Source: Chloroflexota bacterium (GTDB taxonomy: Bacteria > Chloroflexota > Anaerolineae > Anaerolineales > Anaerolineaceae). Taken from it: DNA of 64,000 bases. The notes below the pieces were generated by a model that saw only the letters and a list, made by a program, of their open reading frames with translations, did no database searches and was not told where the DNA came from. Each line of letters begins with the position of its first letter. Position 1 is the stretch's first letter. Below, piece after piece: positions 1 to 8,998 of this stretch. The stretch spans positions 722,823 through 786,822 of the forward strand of contig SLTK01000007.1 in the NCBI GenBank assembly GCA_004347695.1. Reading direction: 5' to 3'. Both the position numbers and the translations under genes were made by a program.

Positions 1-108
1 CGCGAAGACTGGAACGAGGATGTGGTGGCCGCCAGCATGATCCTCCTGGGACACTGCGCCTATCACCTGGGTGAGATCAAGCAGCTTTATTCATCCACTG
101 CCCAATAG
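1..108 (+). CDS. DinB-like protein, C-terminal fragment
   Basis: This is the last 35 codons of a gene that begins before the window, ending at TAG 106-108. The only motif visible is HCAYHLGEIKQ near the C terminus. It resembles the last helix of DinB/DUF664 four-helix-bundle proteins, in which a conserved histidine helps bind a divalent metal. DinB-family proteins include bacillithiol-type thiol transferases and many damage-inducible proteins of unknown role. The N-terminal metal ligands lie outside the window, so the subfamily cannot be judged. The next gene starts 30 bases downstream on the same strand, so the two may be cotranscribed. Confidence 0.55.
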   Translation, partial: REDWNEDVVAASMILLGHCAYHLGEIKQLYSSTAQ

Positions 109-138
109 CAAAAATCTCGCAGATCCCTCGATTCTTCC

Positions 139-675
139 ATGCAGCGATATTTTGCCTTCCTGCGCGCGGTCAATGTCGGCGGCCATACGGTCAAAATGGA
201 GGTGTTGCGCCTTCAGTTTGAAGCCCTCGGCTTCAACAGGGTCGAAACCTTCATTGCCAGCGGCAATGTCATTTTTGAATCCAATTTGACGGATACCACG
301 GCGTTGGAATCTAGAATCGAGGCCGGGCTGAATTCCGGGTTGGGGTTCAACATATCCGTCTTTCTTCGTGCTTTTAATGAGTTGACGGCAATCGCCGCCT
401 GCCAACCCTTTTCCGCTCAGGATTTCGCCCGGGCTGCGGCTTTCAATGTTGCCTTCCTGGTACAGCCACCCGAAAACACCTGGGTCGAGCGGTTGAACTT
501 GCTGCAAAACGAAATCGATCAATTCAAAGTAATTGGCCGTGAGGTGTACTGGTTATGCCGGGTACGCCAGAGCGAATCCAAATTTTCGAATGCCGTACTG
601 GAAAAGACGCTACACCAGCCAACTACCATACGGCAAATGACGACCATCCAAAGAATGGTCGAAAAATACAAATAA
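139..675 (+). CDS. DUF1697 family protein
   Basis: The 178-residue product opens with QRYFAFLRAVNVGGHTVKM, followed by LGF..V.TFIASGNVIFES. This is the signature start of DUF1697 proteins, which have a ferredoxin-like fold and no established biochemical activity. The length matches the family. No signal peptide or membrane segment is visible, so the protein is probably cytoplasmic. It lies 30 bases after the DinB-like fragment and ends 7 bases before the convergent alcohol dehydrogenase. The family call is firm; the function is unknown. Confidence 0.85.
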   Translation: MQRYFAFLRAVNVGGHTVKMEVLRLQFEALGFNRVETFIASGNVIFESNLTDTTALESRIEAGLNSGLGFNISVFLRAFNELTAIAACQPFSAQDFARAAAFNVAFLVQPPENTWVERLNLLQNEIDQFKVIGREVYWLCRVRQSESKFSNAVLEKTLHQPTTIRQMTTIQRMVEKYK

Positions 676-682
676 AGATCGC

Positions 683-1726
683 TCAATCGAACTTTGTGAT
701 TACAGTAACGCCGGTGGTATTGAAGGAATCCATGTTCACCAGCAAATCGAGCGATTCCTGCAGGCTGACCTTTTTCTGCACCAACAATTCGGGGTGCAGC
801 TTGCCTGCCTCGATCATATCGATCAGCGCCGGGTAGCGGTAAGCCTGAATCCCGTGGCTGCCAAGGATTTCCAATTCGTTGGCAATCACCTTATCCATGG
901 GCACCGGCGGGTGATTTTGACCGCCCAGCATCAGCCCAACTTGAATGTGCTTGCCGCGTTTGCGTAAATTGGCAATCGAGTTAAAACAGGTGCTCAAGCT
1001 GCCCAGCGCGTCCAGAGAAACATGCGCGCCTCCACCGGTAATATCCTTTACAGCCGCGACGACATCCGTGTGAGTCTGCGCATTGACCACCGCGGCGGCG
1101 CCCAGTTGCCGCGCCAACGCCAACTTTTCTTCGGAAATATCGACGGCTACCACCCGCGCGCCAATCGCGTTGGCGATCATAATGGCGGACAGCCCGACTC
1201 CGCCGCAACCGTGCACCGCCACCCACTGCCCGGCTGAAGTCTTGCCCTGGTCAACCACTGCGCGGAAGGACGTTACAAAGCGGCAGCCCAGGCTGGCGGC
1301 GGTCGAAAATTCTATCGAATCGGGGATGCGCACCAGATTCACATCGGCGTAATGAATAGCGACGTATTCGGCGAAAGAACCCCAATGGGTAAACCCCGGT
1401 TGGAACTGATGATCGCAGACCTGATGGTTTCCGGAAACACATTGCGGGCATGAGCCGCAGCCGCACACAAAGGGCAGCGTCACCCGGTCACCCGCAACCC
1501 ATTGGCGCACATTGCGGCCAACTGCAACAATCACTCCTGCCAGCTCGTGCCCGGGAACATGGGGTAGCCGGATATCCGAGTCGTGTCCCATCCAGCCGTG
1601 CCAGTCACTGCGGCACAACCCGGTTGCCATCACCTTGAGGACGACGCCGTCAGGGTCAGGCGTCGGGTCCGGGACTTGCTGTATGGATAAAGGTTGCTGG
1701 AATTGTTCGTAGATCGCGGCTCGCAT
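683..1726 (-). CDS. Zinc-dependent alcohol dehydrogenase (MDR family)
   Basis: This is a 347-residue medium-chain dehydrogenase/reductase that would oxidise an alcohol with NAD(P)+. The catalytic zinc ligand region is [10 protein letters not shown], followed by [10 protein letters not shown]. The structural zinc site is visible as CGCGSCPQC plus a fourth cysteine in VCDHQ. The Rossmann motif appears as GCGGVGL. I chose the start at 1726 (MRAAIYEQ). It has GAGG just upstream and matches the family N terminus, whereas the longer reading to 1834 adds a non-conserved tail. The gene is divergent from the ArsR-type repressor at 1910, with 183 bases between them, so the two may share control. The substrate is not predictable. 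Confidence 0.88.
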   Translation of the reverse strand: MRAAIYEQFQQPLSIQQVPDPTPDPDGVVLKVMATGLCRSDWHGWMGHDSDIRLPHVPGHELAGVIVAVGRNVRQWVAGDRVTLPFVCGCGSCPQCVSGNHQVCDHQFQPGFTHWGSFAEYVAIHYADVNLVRIPDSIEFSTAASLGCRFVTSFRAVVDQGKTSAGQWVAVHGCGGVGLSAIMIANAIGARVVAVDISEEKLALARQLGAAAVVNAQTHTDVVAAVKDITGGGAHVSLDALGSLSTCFNSIANLRKRGKHIQVGLMLGGQNHPPVPMDKVIANELEILGSHGIQAYRYPALIDMIEAGKLHPELLVQKKVSLQESLDLLVNMDSFNTTGVTVITKFD

Positions 1727-1841
1727 GAGTAAACCTCGGAAGATTGTAGATGACTGCTGCCCGGCCGCTTTGCCGGCTGTTTCTGGAGAGGAGTTTACTT
1801 GTGGGAAGGCTTTATTGTAATCGAAATTTTCCAACTTCTTC

Positions 1842-1870
1842 TTGACAAAAATTATTCAATGACGTAATAT
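1842..1870 (+). promoter_or_regulatory. Sigma70-type promoter of the arsR-MFS operon
   Basis: A perfect -35 box TTGACA (1842-1847) and a TAATAT -10 box (1865-1870) are separated by exactly 17 bases. The expected transcription start lies near 1877, about 30 bases before the ATG of the ArsR-family gene at 1910. Confidence 0.75.
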
Positions 1871-1873
1871 CAT

Positions 1874-1889
1874 TTCTATGATTATCGAA
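1874..1889. promoter_or_regulatory. Candidate ArsR-family operator
   Basis: TTCTATGATTATCGAA is an imperfect 16-bp palindrome with 12 of 16 positions matching its own reverse complement. It starts three bases after the -10 box, so a bound dimer would cover the transcription start. That is a typical place for autorepression by ArsR-type proteins, and the gene directly downstream encodes one. The regulator-site link is inferred from position only. Confidence 0.5.
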
Positions 1890-1909
1890 ATATTATCACA
1901 AAGGTTGAA

Positions 1910-2488
1910 ATGACAACACAGGAACAGGAATTTGAATTACTGGGTTTCTTTAAAGCCCTGGCAGATGAAAACCGGTTGAAAATCATCGGGCTGCTCGCCC
2001 AACAGCCGCGCAGCGTCGAGGAATTATCCGCCGCCATCGGGTTGGGGATGTCAACCACCTCCCATCACCTGGCGCGACTGGCCAAAGCCGGCCTGGTGTC
2101 AGCGCGGACGGATGGGCATTACTTTATCTACTCGCTGCATACCGACGCCCTGAAGGACATGTCGCAGCGCCTGCTGCAGGATGAACAAATCCGCCAGCTA
2201 TCGGAACCAGCCAGCAGCGACGCCTATGACCGGAAAGTATTGTCCAGCTTCCTGGATGGAGAGGGGCGCATCAAGACCTTCCCTGCCCAGGACAAAAAGC
2301 TCCAGGTAATTCTGCGTTATGTGGTCAAAGCCTTCGAACCGGGTCAACGCTACCCCGAAAAACAGGTCAACGAAATCCTGCTACGCTTCAACGAAGATAC
2401 GGCTTTCCTGCGCCGCAGTTTGATCGAATATCGGCTGATGGGGCGTGAGGGCGGCGGCGGTGAATACTGGCGAATAGACCCGGATTAA
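1910..2488 (+). CDS. ArsR-family repressor with DUF2087 domain
   Basis: This is a 192-residue two-domain protein. Residues about 5-90 form an ArsR winged helix: LGFFKALADENRLKIIGLL, then a recognition helix region around MSTTSHHLARLAKAGLV and a wing around DGHYFIYSL. No CxC-type metal site is seen near the recognition helix, so a metal ligand is unlikely. Residues about 110-192 match DUF2087 (RIKTFPAQDKKLQVILRYV, ending in YWRI), a domain often joined to such HTH regions. The gene has its own strong promoter with a palindrome over the start site. It is followed after 39 bases by an MFS transporter, so the likely job is autoregulated repression of that exporter. Confidence 0.85.
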   Translation: MTTQEQEFELLGFFKALADENRLKIIGLLAQQPRSVEELSAAIGLGMSTTSHHLARLAKAGLVSARTDGHYFIYSLHTDALKDMSQRLLQDEQIRQLSEPASSDAYDRKVLSSFLDGEGRIKTFPAQDKKLQVILRYVVKAFEPGQRYPEKQVNEILLRFNEDTAFLRRSLIEYRLMGREGGGGEYWRIDPD

Positions 2489-2527
2489 CTGTGCTATGAT
2501 GGAGCCATTCTGTCAAAGGGATTGCTC

Positions 2528-3778
2528 ATGTTTGCTAACTTATCGAAGATTTATAACGAGTTTCCGCGCAAGTTCTGGGTTGTTGTAGGCGTTTCCTTCA
2601 TCGACCGGGTCGGCGGGACGCTGCTCTTTCCATTCTTCGCCCTGTACATCACCCAAAAATTCAGCGTCGGCATGACCGAAGCCGGCCTGGTCCTCGGGCT
2701 GTTCTCGATATTCGGCCTATTTGGCAGCATGATTGGCGGGGCATTGACCGACCGGTTTGGCCGGCGCACCATCATCATCATCGGACTCGTTTTCAGCGCG
2801 GTCAGTACTTTGACGCTTGGCATGGTCAATCGATTCGCCACGCTCATTCCGCTGGCAGTTTTGATTGGCCTGCTGTCCCATTTCGCCGGTCCGGCTCATG
2901 ACGCCATGGTCGCCGATCTGCTGCCAGAGAAGCAGCGCCAGGAGGGCTTTGGCATCCTGCGGGTGGTCGGCAACATGGCCTGGATCATTGGCCCGACCAT
3001 CGGCGGATTCGTCGCCAAAAAATCTTTCCTGGCGTTGTTTATCATCGACGCGGCAGTCAGTTGCGTGGTTGCTTTATTGTTTTACCTGTTCATGCCTGAA
3101 ACCAAACCCATGCGCGAAGAAGTCAAACAAAAAGCCGAAAGTGTTCTGACGACTTTCCGCGGGTATGGACTGGTGCTGCGCGATTCAGCTTACATGGCTT
3201 TTTTAGTTGCCGGTATCCTGATGGGTCTGGTTTACCAGCAAATGTACAACTCGCTCTCGGTTTACCTGCGCGACAACCACGGCATAGAGCCGCAAGGTTA
3301 CGGCTTTCTGTTGACCGTCAGTGCGATTACGGTGATCCTGTTCCAGTTCACCACGACGCGGCTGATCAAGCACCGGCCGCCATTTTTGATGATGGCCCTG
3401 GGAACTGCCTTTTACGTCATCGGCTTCAGTATGTTTGGCTGGGTCTCGGCCTATTACCTGTTCGCCCTGGCCATCGTGGTTATTACCATCGGTGAGATGA
3501 TCGTCGTGCCGACCTCTCAGGCGCTGGCCGCCAACTTTGCCCCGGAAGAAATGCGCGGGCGTTACATGGCGGTGTTCAGTCTGCTATGGATGATCCCGGC
3601 GACGATTGGCCCGGGTGCTGCCGGTTACATTCTTGATAATTACAACCCTGATCTGTTGTGGTACATCGGCGGGGTGTTATGCGCGATTTCGGCATTGGGC
3701 TATGTTCTGCTCCATGCGCGGCTCAAGTCGCAGCCGCGTTTTGCCCCGACCGCAGTCATGGCAGAGGGAACCGATTAA
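2528..3778 (+). CDS. MFS transporter
   Basis: This 416-residue polytopic membrane protein has about 12 hydrophobic segments. The major facilitator signature is in the loop after segment 2: GGALTDRFGRRTIIII. The position matches the usual G-x3-D-R/K-x-G-R-R motif A. It probably exports a small molecule or drug by proton antiport. I set the start at ATG 2528 because AAAGGG (2515-2520) lies 7 bases upstream; a TTG two codons earlier is possible but less well placed. The gene follows the ArsR-DUF2087 gene by 39 bases with no terminator between, so it is probably the repressed target. A GC-rich hairpin at 3848-3867 may end the transcript. Confidence 0.85.
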   Translation: MFANLSKIYNEFPRKFWVVVGVSFIDRVGGTLLFPFFALYITQKFSVGMTEAGLVLGLFSIFGLFGSMIGGALTDRFGRRTIIIIGLVFSAVSTLTLGMVNRFATLIPLAVLIGLLSHFAGPAHDAMVADLLPEKQRQEGFGILRVVGNMAWIIGPTIGGFVAKKSFLALFIIDAAVSCVVALLFYLFMPETKPMREEVKQKAESVLTTFRGYGLVLRDSAYMAFLVAGILMGLVYQQMYNSLSVYLRDNHGIEPQGYGFLLTVSAITVILFQFTTTRLIKHRPPFLMMALGTAFYVIGFSMFGWVSAYYLFALAIVVITIGEMIVVPTSQALAANFAPEEMRGRYMAVFSLLWMIPATIGPGAAGYILDNYNPDLLWYIGGVLCAISALGYVLLHARLKSQPRFAPTAVMAEGTD

Positions 3779-3847
3779 AGGCCGAAAGCAACCGGGGGTT
3801 GATAGCATACCCAACATAGAGTCAGTCCGACAATATCAAGATACAAG

Positions 3848-3867
3848 GGCCGGGTCTCACCCCGGCC
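3848..3867 (+). terminator. GC-rich hairpin after MFS gene
   Basis: GGCCGGG (3848-3854) pairs with CCCGGCC (3861-3867) across a 6-base loop, followed by TGTTATAT rather than a clean T run. It could be a weak terminator between the MFS gene and the next gene. Confidence 0.4.
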
Positions 3868-3959
3868 TGTTATATAGACGACCTCGCTCCAGAACGCCGC
3901 CGCGCTTCCAGGGTTTTGATTCTATAATCAAGCCATCAACCGCCGGTTCAGGAGTTGTC

Positions 3960-5924
3960 ATGGAATCAGCCGCCGCTTTGTCCAACCGCTCGTGGAAGTT
4001 CGCCCTGTATCTCAGTCTGGTCTTTTTATTCTTCTTCCAACTGACCTCAGACTTCATCGAATCGATTTACACCTTTGGCCTGCTCGGAACCAACATCCCG
4101 CCGGAAATCGTCAGTATTGTGTTTTTCTTCTCGCCGCTGGCGCTGCTGTTATTCCGACGGCGTCTGCCGCTGCGCGCAGCCCTGGTGCTAACCGGAGTGG
4201 CTGCCTTGCTGCGCGGTGTGGAAGTAGTGCTCGACCCAGGCGGTAAAATGCTGGCCAGCGGCCTGGGCGTGGGGATCCTGCTGGTTACGTTCCCGATTCT
4301 GCTGAGTCATTTGACCCGCAAGACGCCTGTCAGCGCGCTGGAAATGGGCATCGGTTTAACCTCTGCCCTGTCTATCTCGGTATTGCTGCGCACGCTGGGA
4401 GCCGGCAGCGACCTCTCGCTGCTCTTTCCCTGGGTGAGCTGGCTGCTGTGCGCTGCGTTGATCGGGCTGGCTGTGTGGCTTTTACGCGAGAATTTCACCC
4501 TCGATCCCGCGGAAGACACCGTCAAGCCGGGCTTTTGCCCAACCGCTGCGTTGAGCGCCGGTTTTCTTGGCGCGCTGCTCATGCTGTACTTTGCTTTCAC
4601 CAGCCCGACGGTTTTATCCCGCTGGAGCGGCGTGGATTACCGGCTCGTTCTTTTGACGCTGGGAGTTGCCTGGAGCATTTTTAGCGCGCTGCTGACCGGC
4701 AGCCGCATACAGCAAGTATCGCGTCCATACCTTGCAGGTTGGAACGCCCTGTTTCTGATGGCAGGCACGATGACCATCCTGATCAATCAGGTGCGCTTCC
4801 CGGCTGAAGCCGGCAGCTTCCCACTCTACCAACCCGGGCTGCCCTGGCCCGCGCAAATTCCGCTGTTTGCTTTTCTGCTGCTCAGCCCGGTTATCCTGCT
4901 GGATTTCATTGTCCTGAGCGGTGAGATTGCCTGGCTCCGCCCCACTACTCGGCAGTTGGCGGGCGGTTTCACCATCGCCGCGCTGGTGTTTCTGATCGTC
5001 GTGCTGGCGCAGGTTTTTACCACCGTGTACGACTACATTCCGGTGGTAGGTCCGGGATTCCGCGACCGCTTCTGGCTGGTGTTCTTGATCGCAGGCCTGA
5101 CATTGGCTGTTCCGCTTTTATGGACGCGCCCGCGCACCATCCCGAGGCCGCAACCGGCGCAGCGCCAGTTATTCTTCCCGCTGGTAATCATTGCATCGGT
5201 GCTTTCGATTGTATCGTCAGTGCTCAGCGAACCTCAGCCGGAGGTCACGGCCAAGCCAGCCACGCTGCGGGTTGTGACCTATAACCTTCAACAAGGGTAC
5301 GACCAGGGCGGTCAGCGCGCCTACCAGCAGCAGCTTGAAGTCATCCGCAGCCTGCAACCCGATCTGGTGGGCTTGCAGGAAAGCGATGTGGCTCGCTTTT
5401 CAGGCGGCAATGCTGACCTGGTCCGCACCCTTGCCACTGGCTTGAATATGTACGCGTACTACGGTCCCAAAACCGTAACCGGTACCTTTGGCATTGCCCT
5501 GCTTTCGCGTTACCCGCTGGAAAACCCGCGGACCTTCTTTATGTACAGCGCAGGTGAACAAACCGCCGCCATTTCGACCCAGGTGACCGTCAATGCCGTG
5601 CCGTACCATATTCTGGTCACTCATCTTGGCAACGATGGCCCCATCATCCAGCAGCAGCAAGTGCTGCAAGAACTCGCGGGCAAACAAAATATCATTGCCA
5701 TGGGAGATTTCAACTTTCGCTCCACCAGCGAGCAATATGCGCTAACAGATCAGGTATTGGACAGCGCCTGGGTGCTGGCCGGGTCGCCCCTGACCGCAGG
5801 ACTCGACCCCGAGCGCTTGATCGATCATGTTTTCGTCTCTCCGGGGACTAAGGTGAAATCAGCCGAATATATCGTCTCGCCGGTGTCAGATCATCCCGGT
5901 CTGCTGGTCGAAATCGCGCCATGA
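3960..5924 (+). CDS. Polytopic membrane protein with C-terminal endonuclease/exonuclease/phosphatase domain
   Basis: The product has 654 residues. Residues 1 to about 415 are mostly hydrophobic, with roughly ten to twelve membrane segments. From about residue 440 a complete EEP-fold domain follows. Visible landmarks are TYNLQQGYDQGG, the metal-binding glutamate in GLQESD, ALLSRYP, VTHLG, GDFN, LIDHVFV and the terminal SDHPG histidine. The catalytic set Glu, Asp/Asn and Asp-His is therefore intact, and the domain should hydrolyse a phosphodiester or phosphomonoester. Its location after an even or odd number of helices decides which side it faces; I cannot settle that. The start at 3960 has AGGAG five bases upstream. 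Substrate unknown; related fusions in other bacteria suggest lipid or glycan phosphoesters. Confidence 0.8.
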   Translation: MESAAALSNRSWKFALYLSLVFLFFFQLTSDFIESIYTFGLLGTNIPPEIVSIVFFFSPLALLLFRRRLPLRAALVLTGVAALLRGVEVVLDPGGKMLASGLGVGILLVTFPILLSHLTRKTPVSALEMGIGLTSALSISVLLRTLGAGSDLSLLFPWVSWLLCAALIGLAVWLLRENFTLDPAEDTVKPGFCPTAALSAGFLGALLMLYFAFTSPTVLSRWSGVDYRLVLLTLGVAWSIFSALLTGSRIQQVSRPYLAGWNALFLMAGTMTILINQVRFPAEAGSFPLYQPGLPWPAQIPLFAFLLLSPVILLDFIVLSGEIAWLRPTTRQLAGGFTIAALVFLIVVLAQVFTTVYDYIPVVGPGFRDRFWLVFLIAGLTLAVPLLWTRPRTIPRPQPAQRQLFFPLVIIASVLSIVSSVLSEPQPEVTAKPATLRVVTYNLQQGYDQGGQRAYQQQLEVIRSLQPDLVGLQESDVARFSGGNADLVRTLATGLNMYAYYGPKTVTGTFGIALLSRYPLENPRTFFMYSAGEQTAAISTQVTVNAVPYHILVTHLGNDGPIIQQQQVLQELAGKQNIIAMGDFNFRSTSEQYALTDQVLDSAWVLAGSPLTAGLDPERLIDHVFVSPGTKVKSAEYIVSPVSDHPGLLVEIAP

Positions 5925-5961
5925 AACGGCAACTGCCTTGAGCCAGGTTTTTTGCGATTGC

Positions 5962-5989
5962 TTGAAAAATAAATTATGTTGAGTATATT
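5962..5989 (+). promoter_or_regulatory. Promoter before small membrane protein
   Basis: TTGAAA (5962-5967) and TATATT (5984-5989) are 16 bases apart in an AT-rich stretch. They lie about 110 bases before the ATG at 6097 and would drive the 6097-6917 gene pair. Confidence 0.45.
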
Positions 5990-6096
5990 TATACATAATT
6001 ATAAGGAGCCCGTTTTCCATAGCGGGTGCTGCCAGACGTTGGTTTTTCTCAATTCAAGCCGGTAGTTTTTCCACTTTCCGGCAGAAAGGGTCAGGC

Positions 6097-6486
6097 ATGC
6101 AGATCAGAAAGTGGATGGGCCTCAAGGCCTGGGTATCGATGATCACCGGGTTGGGCTTTTTGCTAGTACCGGTTTCAGCCCTGGTGATCCTGGGAACAGA
6201 AACGGACACGGTTGGGCTGGCTTTGGCGCGTTTTTTTGGCGCAACGATGTTTTTGATAGGGTTAGTCTTGTGGATGACACGTACCGTCCATGACGCCCAC
6301 TTCCTGCGGACGCTTGCCAGCGCAGTCTTCGTTGGCGATGCCGTGGCGACCATCGTGGCCGTGCGGGAAACGCTTTCAGGCACCATCAATGCTGTTGGGT
6401 GGGCTGTGGCTGCTCTTTATCTGGCTTTTTGCCTGGCCTTCGGCTACAGCCTGCTGCGCATCTCGGAACCTGTAACAACGCCATGA
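6097..6486 (+). CDS. Small four-helix membrane protein
   Basis: The 129-residue product shows four hydrophobic segments, at residues about 9-30, 40-58, 70-88 and 100-120. The third and fourth are separated by VRETLSGTINAVGW. I do not recognise a specific family. The layout resembles small bacterial DUF4345-like or similar integral membrane proteins, but that is only an impression. The stop codon overlaps the ATG of the next gene (ATGA at 6483-6486), which suggests translational coupling. An AT-rich promoter-like sequence sits about 110 bases upstream. Confidence 0.65.
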   Translation: MQIRKWMGLKAWVSMITGLGFLLVPVSALVILGTETDTVGLALARFFGATMFLIGLVLWMTRTVHDAHFLRTLASAVFVGDAVATIVAVRETLSGTINAVGWAVAALYLAFCLAFGYSLLRISEPVTTP

Positions 6487-6917
6487 CCAAAACTCCTGAT
6501 TTATCGACGCCGGAAGCGGTTCACCGCTATTTCTGCGCTTTCTGCTTCAATCTGACCTGGGATTTGCTCGAAAAACCTGACCGCAGCGCTGCTGAAAACG
6601 AAGCCGTGATTCAAGCGTGCCTGGCTTCGCTGTGGCATTGGAACCAGCGCCCCGACTGCACCGATCGGGAAAGATCGGTTGGCGCCTGGCAAGCAGCCAG
6701 AGTGTATGCGGTGGTGCAGCAGCCGGATAACGCCCGGCATTATGGTCAAATGGCATTGTCTTTCGCCAACAACCAGTCGCCTTTTTACCAGGCATACGCC
6801 TACGAAGCGCTGGCCCGGGCTGAAGCAGTTGCTGGTAATCGGAATACAGCCGAGCGACACCTTGAACAGGCGCGGCAACTGGCAGGCCAGGTGGAAAAGC
6901 TGAAGAACAAGAATTAA
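6483..6917 (+). CDS. Hypothetical helical (TPR-like) protein
   Basis: This 144-residue soluble protein is rich in Ala, Gln and aromatic residues. Its C-terminal half (about residues 70-140) reads like two or three helix-turn-helix TPR units: AWQAARVYAVVQQPDNARHY, then AYAYEALARAEAVAGN and TAERHLEQARQLA. No catalytic motif is visible. The start overlaps the stop of the upstream membrane-protein gene, so the two are probably translated together and may act together. The family is not recognised; a protein-interaction role is an inference from the repeat pattern. Confidence 0.65.
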   Translation: MTKTPDLSTPEAVHRYFCAFCFNLTWDLLEKPDRSAAENEAVIQACLASLWHWNQRPDCTDRERSVGAWQAARVYAVVQQPDNARHYGQMALSFANNQSPFYQAYAYEALARAEAVAGNRNTAERHLEQARQLAGQVEKLKNKN

Positions 6918-7158
6918 TATTAACTGACCTGAATACTATTTTATAAGCCGGAGATTTTCTCCCCAGATCGTGACTCGACATCCTACCTGAGTCACATCCT
7001 GCAACGCAGCCTTGCGTTTATATTTGCTTTAAGCACAGTACCGGTATCAGGACTTAAAGGCTCAACCTGGTCGATAAATCGGATAATTTTTGCCCGGGTA
7101 CCAGAGATGATTGTGCCGGAACGTGAAGGCATGGCGGGGTATCGGTCGGGGAGGATCT

Positions 7159-8739
7159 TTGACAGCTTTGAAACCAAGGGTGGTCCTGTTTGGCGCTTCC
7201 GGCACCATGGGATATGAAGTCTTTAAAGAATTGTGGAAACGCCGCGAGACTATCGACATCATTTTGCTTTTGCTGCCAGCCCGGCGGGAAAAGAAACTAT
7301 TTGCTGCCTATGAAAAACGAGCCGGGATTAAAGCACTGCCGGAACACGGGGTCGCGGCAGGCAATGGGTTAAGAATCGTCTGGGGGGATGCCACCCACTA
7401 CCCGGATGTAGCGGAGGCCATCCGCGGAGCCGATTGGGTTTTGAACGCCATGGCCTTCATCTCGCCGGCCGCCGATTACTACCCTGAGATGGCCAAAGCG
7501 GTCAACACGACTGCCGTCCAAAATATTATCGATGCCATCCAGGCCGAGCCGGATGGCGCAGCCCATATCCGGCTGGTGCATACCTCCACTGTGGCAGCTA
7601 CCGGCGACCGGCCTCCGCCGATTCATTGGGGCCGGGTGGGCGACCCGCTCAAACCATCCATATTTGATTTCTATGCAGTCACCAAAATTGCCGGTGAACG
7701 CATCGTGCTCGAGTCACAAATCAAGCACTGGGCGGTGCTACGCATGACCTTTATCATGCCAACCCATTTCTCAGCCCTGATGCGCCTGCGCGATCCGATC
7801 ATGTTCCATATGCCGATCCATGCATGTATGGAGAACATCACTTCCGCAGATGCCGGTTACGGGATGGCCAATGTACTCGACATCCCGGACAATTCCGATT
7901 TTTGGCGCCGGGTTTATAACATGGGCGGCGGACCCGGAATGCGCATCCCGGCAGCCGATTACCAGAATCTGGCGGTGCAGTTGCTGGGATTATCGGGCAT
8001 TCAGGCTGTCAGTGAACGCAGATGGTTCGCGCTGCGCAATTTTCACATGCAGTACTACCACGACAGTTGGGAAGCCAACCAGTACCTGCATTACTGGCGC
8101 ACGGATATGGAATCCTACAAACGCAAGCTGCTGGCCAGCATGCCAGCCGCCCTAAAGCTGGTCCGGTTAGTCAACCATCACATAGACTCATTTCGCCACC
8201 TGATTGAGAAATTCGTTTATGGCATTCTGAAGGGACTGGCAGCCGAACACCGTAATGGGCCGCTGCATTGGTATGTAGGGCGCAATGACGCCCGGATAAC
8301 TGCATTTTATAAGAATTATGCCGCATTCGAGGCCATCCCGGGCTGGAATGTGGATATGCCGGATACGGACCTGCACCGGCTGGCCCTGATGCTGAATCAT
8401 GGATATGATGAAGAAAAATCCAGGCTCGAGCTGGCAGATTTACAACAGGCAGCAAAATTTCGCGGCGGAACATGCCTGGCAACCGGTTGGGATGGCAGCC
8501 TGTACAACAAGCTGGCATGGCGCTGCGCCCGCGGGCATTCGTTCAGTGCAATGCCGTATACCATCTTAAAAGCAGGCCACTGGTGCCCGGATTGCATGCC
8601 GCCCGCCTGGAACTACGACGAGGAGGCGCGACTTAACCCGTTTTTTGCCCAGGTATGGTACCCTAACCACGAGGTCAGCGAAAACAACGTATATCCCGCC
8701 GAGTGCGTGCTCGATATCGCCGGCGCGGATAAAGATTAA
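7159..8739 (+). CDS. NAD-dependent epimerase/dehydratase (extended SDR) with C-terminal zinc ribbon
   Basis: The protein has about 526 residues. The N terminus reads VVLFGASGTMGYEV, an extended-SDR nucleotide-binding motif. Ser in VHTSTVAATGD and Tyr/Lys in FYAVTKIAGERIV supply the usual S-Y-K catalytic set. The middle region (about 290-440) has no motif I know. Near the C terminus a CARGHSF...CPDC pattern gives a Cys/His set like the treble-clef or zinc-ribbon domains that read CxxGH...CPxC. Family members with SDR activity are usually 300-350 residues, so this one carries about 180 extra. I chose TTG 7159 because GGGGAGG lies just upstream; the TTG at 7111 is in the same frame but lacks a good site. 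No near neighbour suggests a substrate. Confidence 0.72.
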   Translation: MTALKPRVVLFGASGTMGYEVFKELWKRRETIDIILLLLPARREKKLFAAYEKRAGIKALPEHGVAAGNGLRIVWGDATHYPDVAEAIRGADWVLNAMAFISPAADYYPEMAKAVNTTAVQNIIDAIQAEPDGAAHIRLVHTSTVAATGDRPPPIHWGRVGDPLKPSIFDFYAVTKIAGERIVLESQIKHWAVLRMTFIMPTHFSALMRLRDPIMFHMPIHACMENITSADAGYGMANVLDIPDNSDFWRRVYNMGGGPGMRIPAADYQNLAVQLLGLSGIQAVSERRWFALRNFHMQYYHDSWEANQYLHYWRTDMESYKRKLLASMPAALKLVRLVNHHIDSFRHLIEKFVYGILKGLAAEHRNGPLHWYVGRNDARITAFYKNYAAFEAIPGWNVDMPDTDLHRLALMLNHGYDEEKSRLELADLQQAAKFRGGTCLATGWDGSLYNKLAWRCARGHSFSAMPYTILKAGHWCPDCMPPAWNYDEEARLNPFFAQVWYPNHEVSENNVYPAECVLDIAGADKD

Positions 8740-8965
8740 CGGGTTGGGCGAGGCCCATCGAGATTCGTCCAATATGCTCACACGCAGGAGCACGGAAATA
8801 GCGTCAGCTCGGTAAGTTAGATTTAATCCCCGTGACCTGGCGGTAGATTAATATTCGGCCACGGGGTCAGGATTTGGTTATTGCACATATCGATTAATCC
8901 CCCGTGTCCCTTGTATCTTGATCTGATTGGTTTCTGTTTGCCATAAGGTTATCAACCCCACCCAT

Positions 8966-8990
8966 CCCGCCCCAGTCTTGGGGCGGGTTT
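8966..8990 (+). terminator. Hairpin with short T tract
   Basis: CCCGCCCC (8966-8973) pairs with GGGGCGGG (8980-8987) across a six-base loop and is followed by TTT. It could terminate the transcript of the SDR gene ending at 8739, although it lies 230 bases downstream. Confidence 0.45.
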
Positions 8991-8998
8991 ATCTTAAT

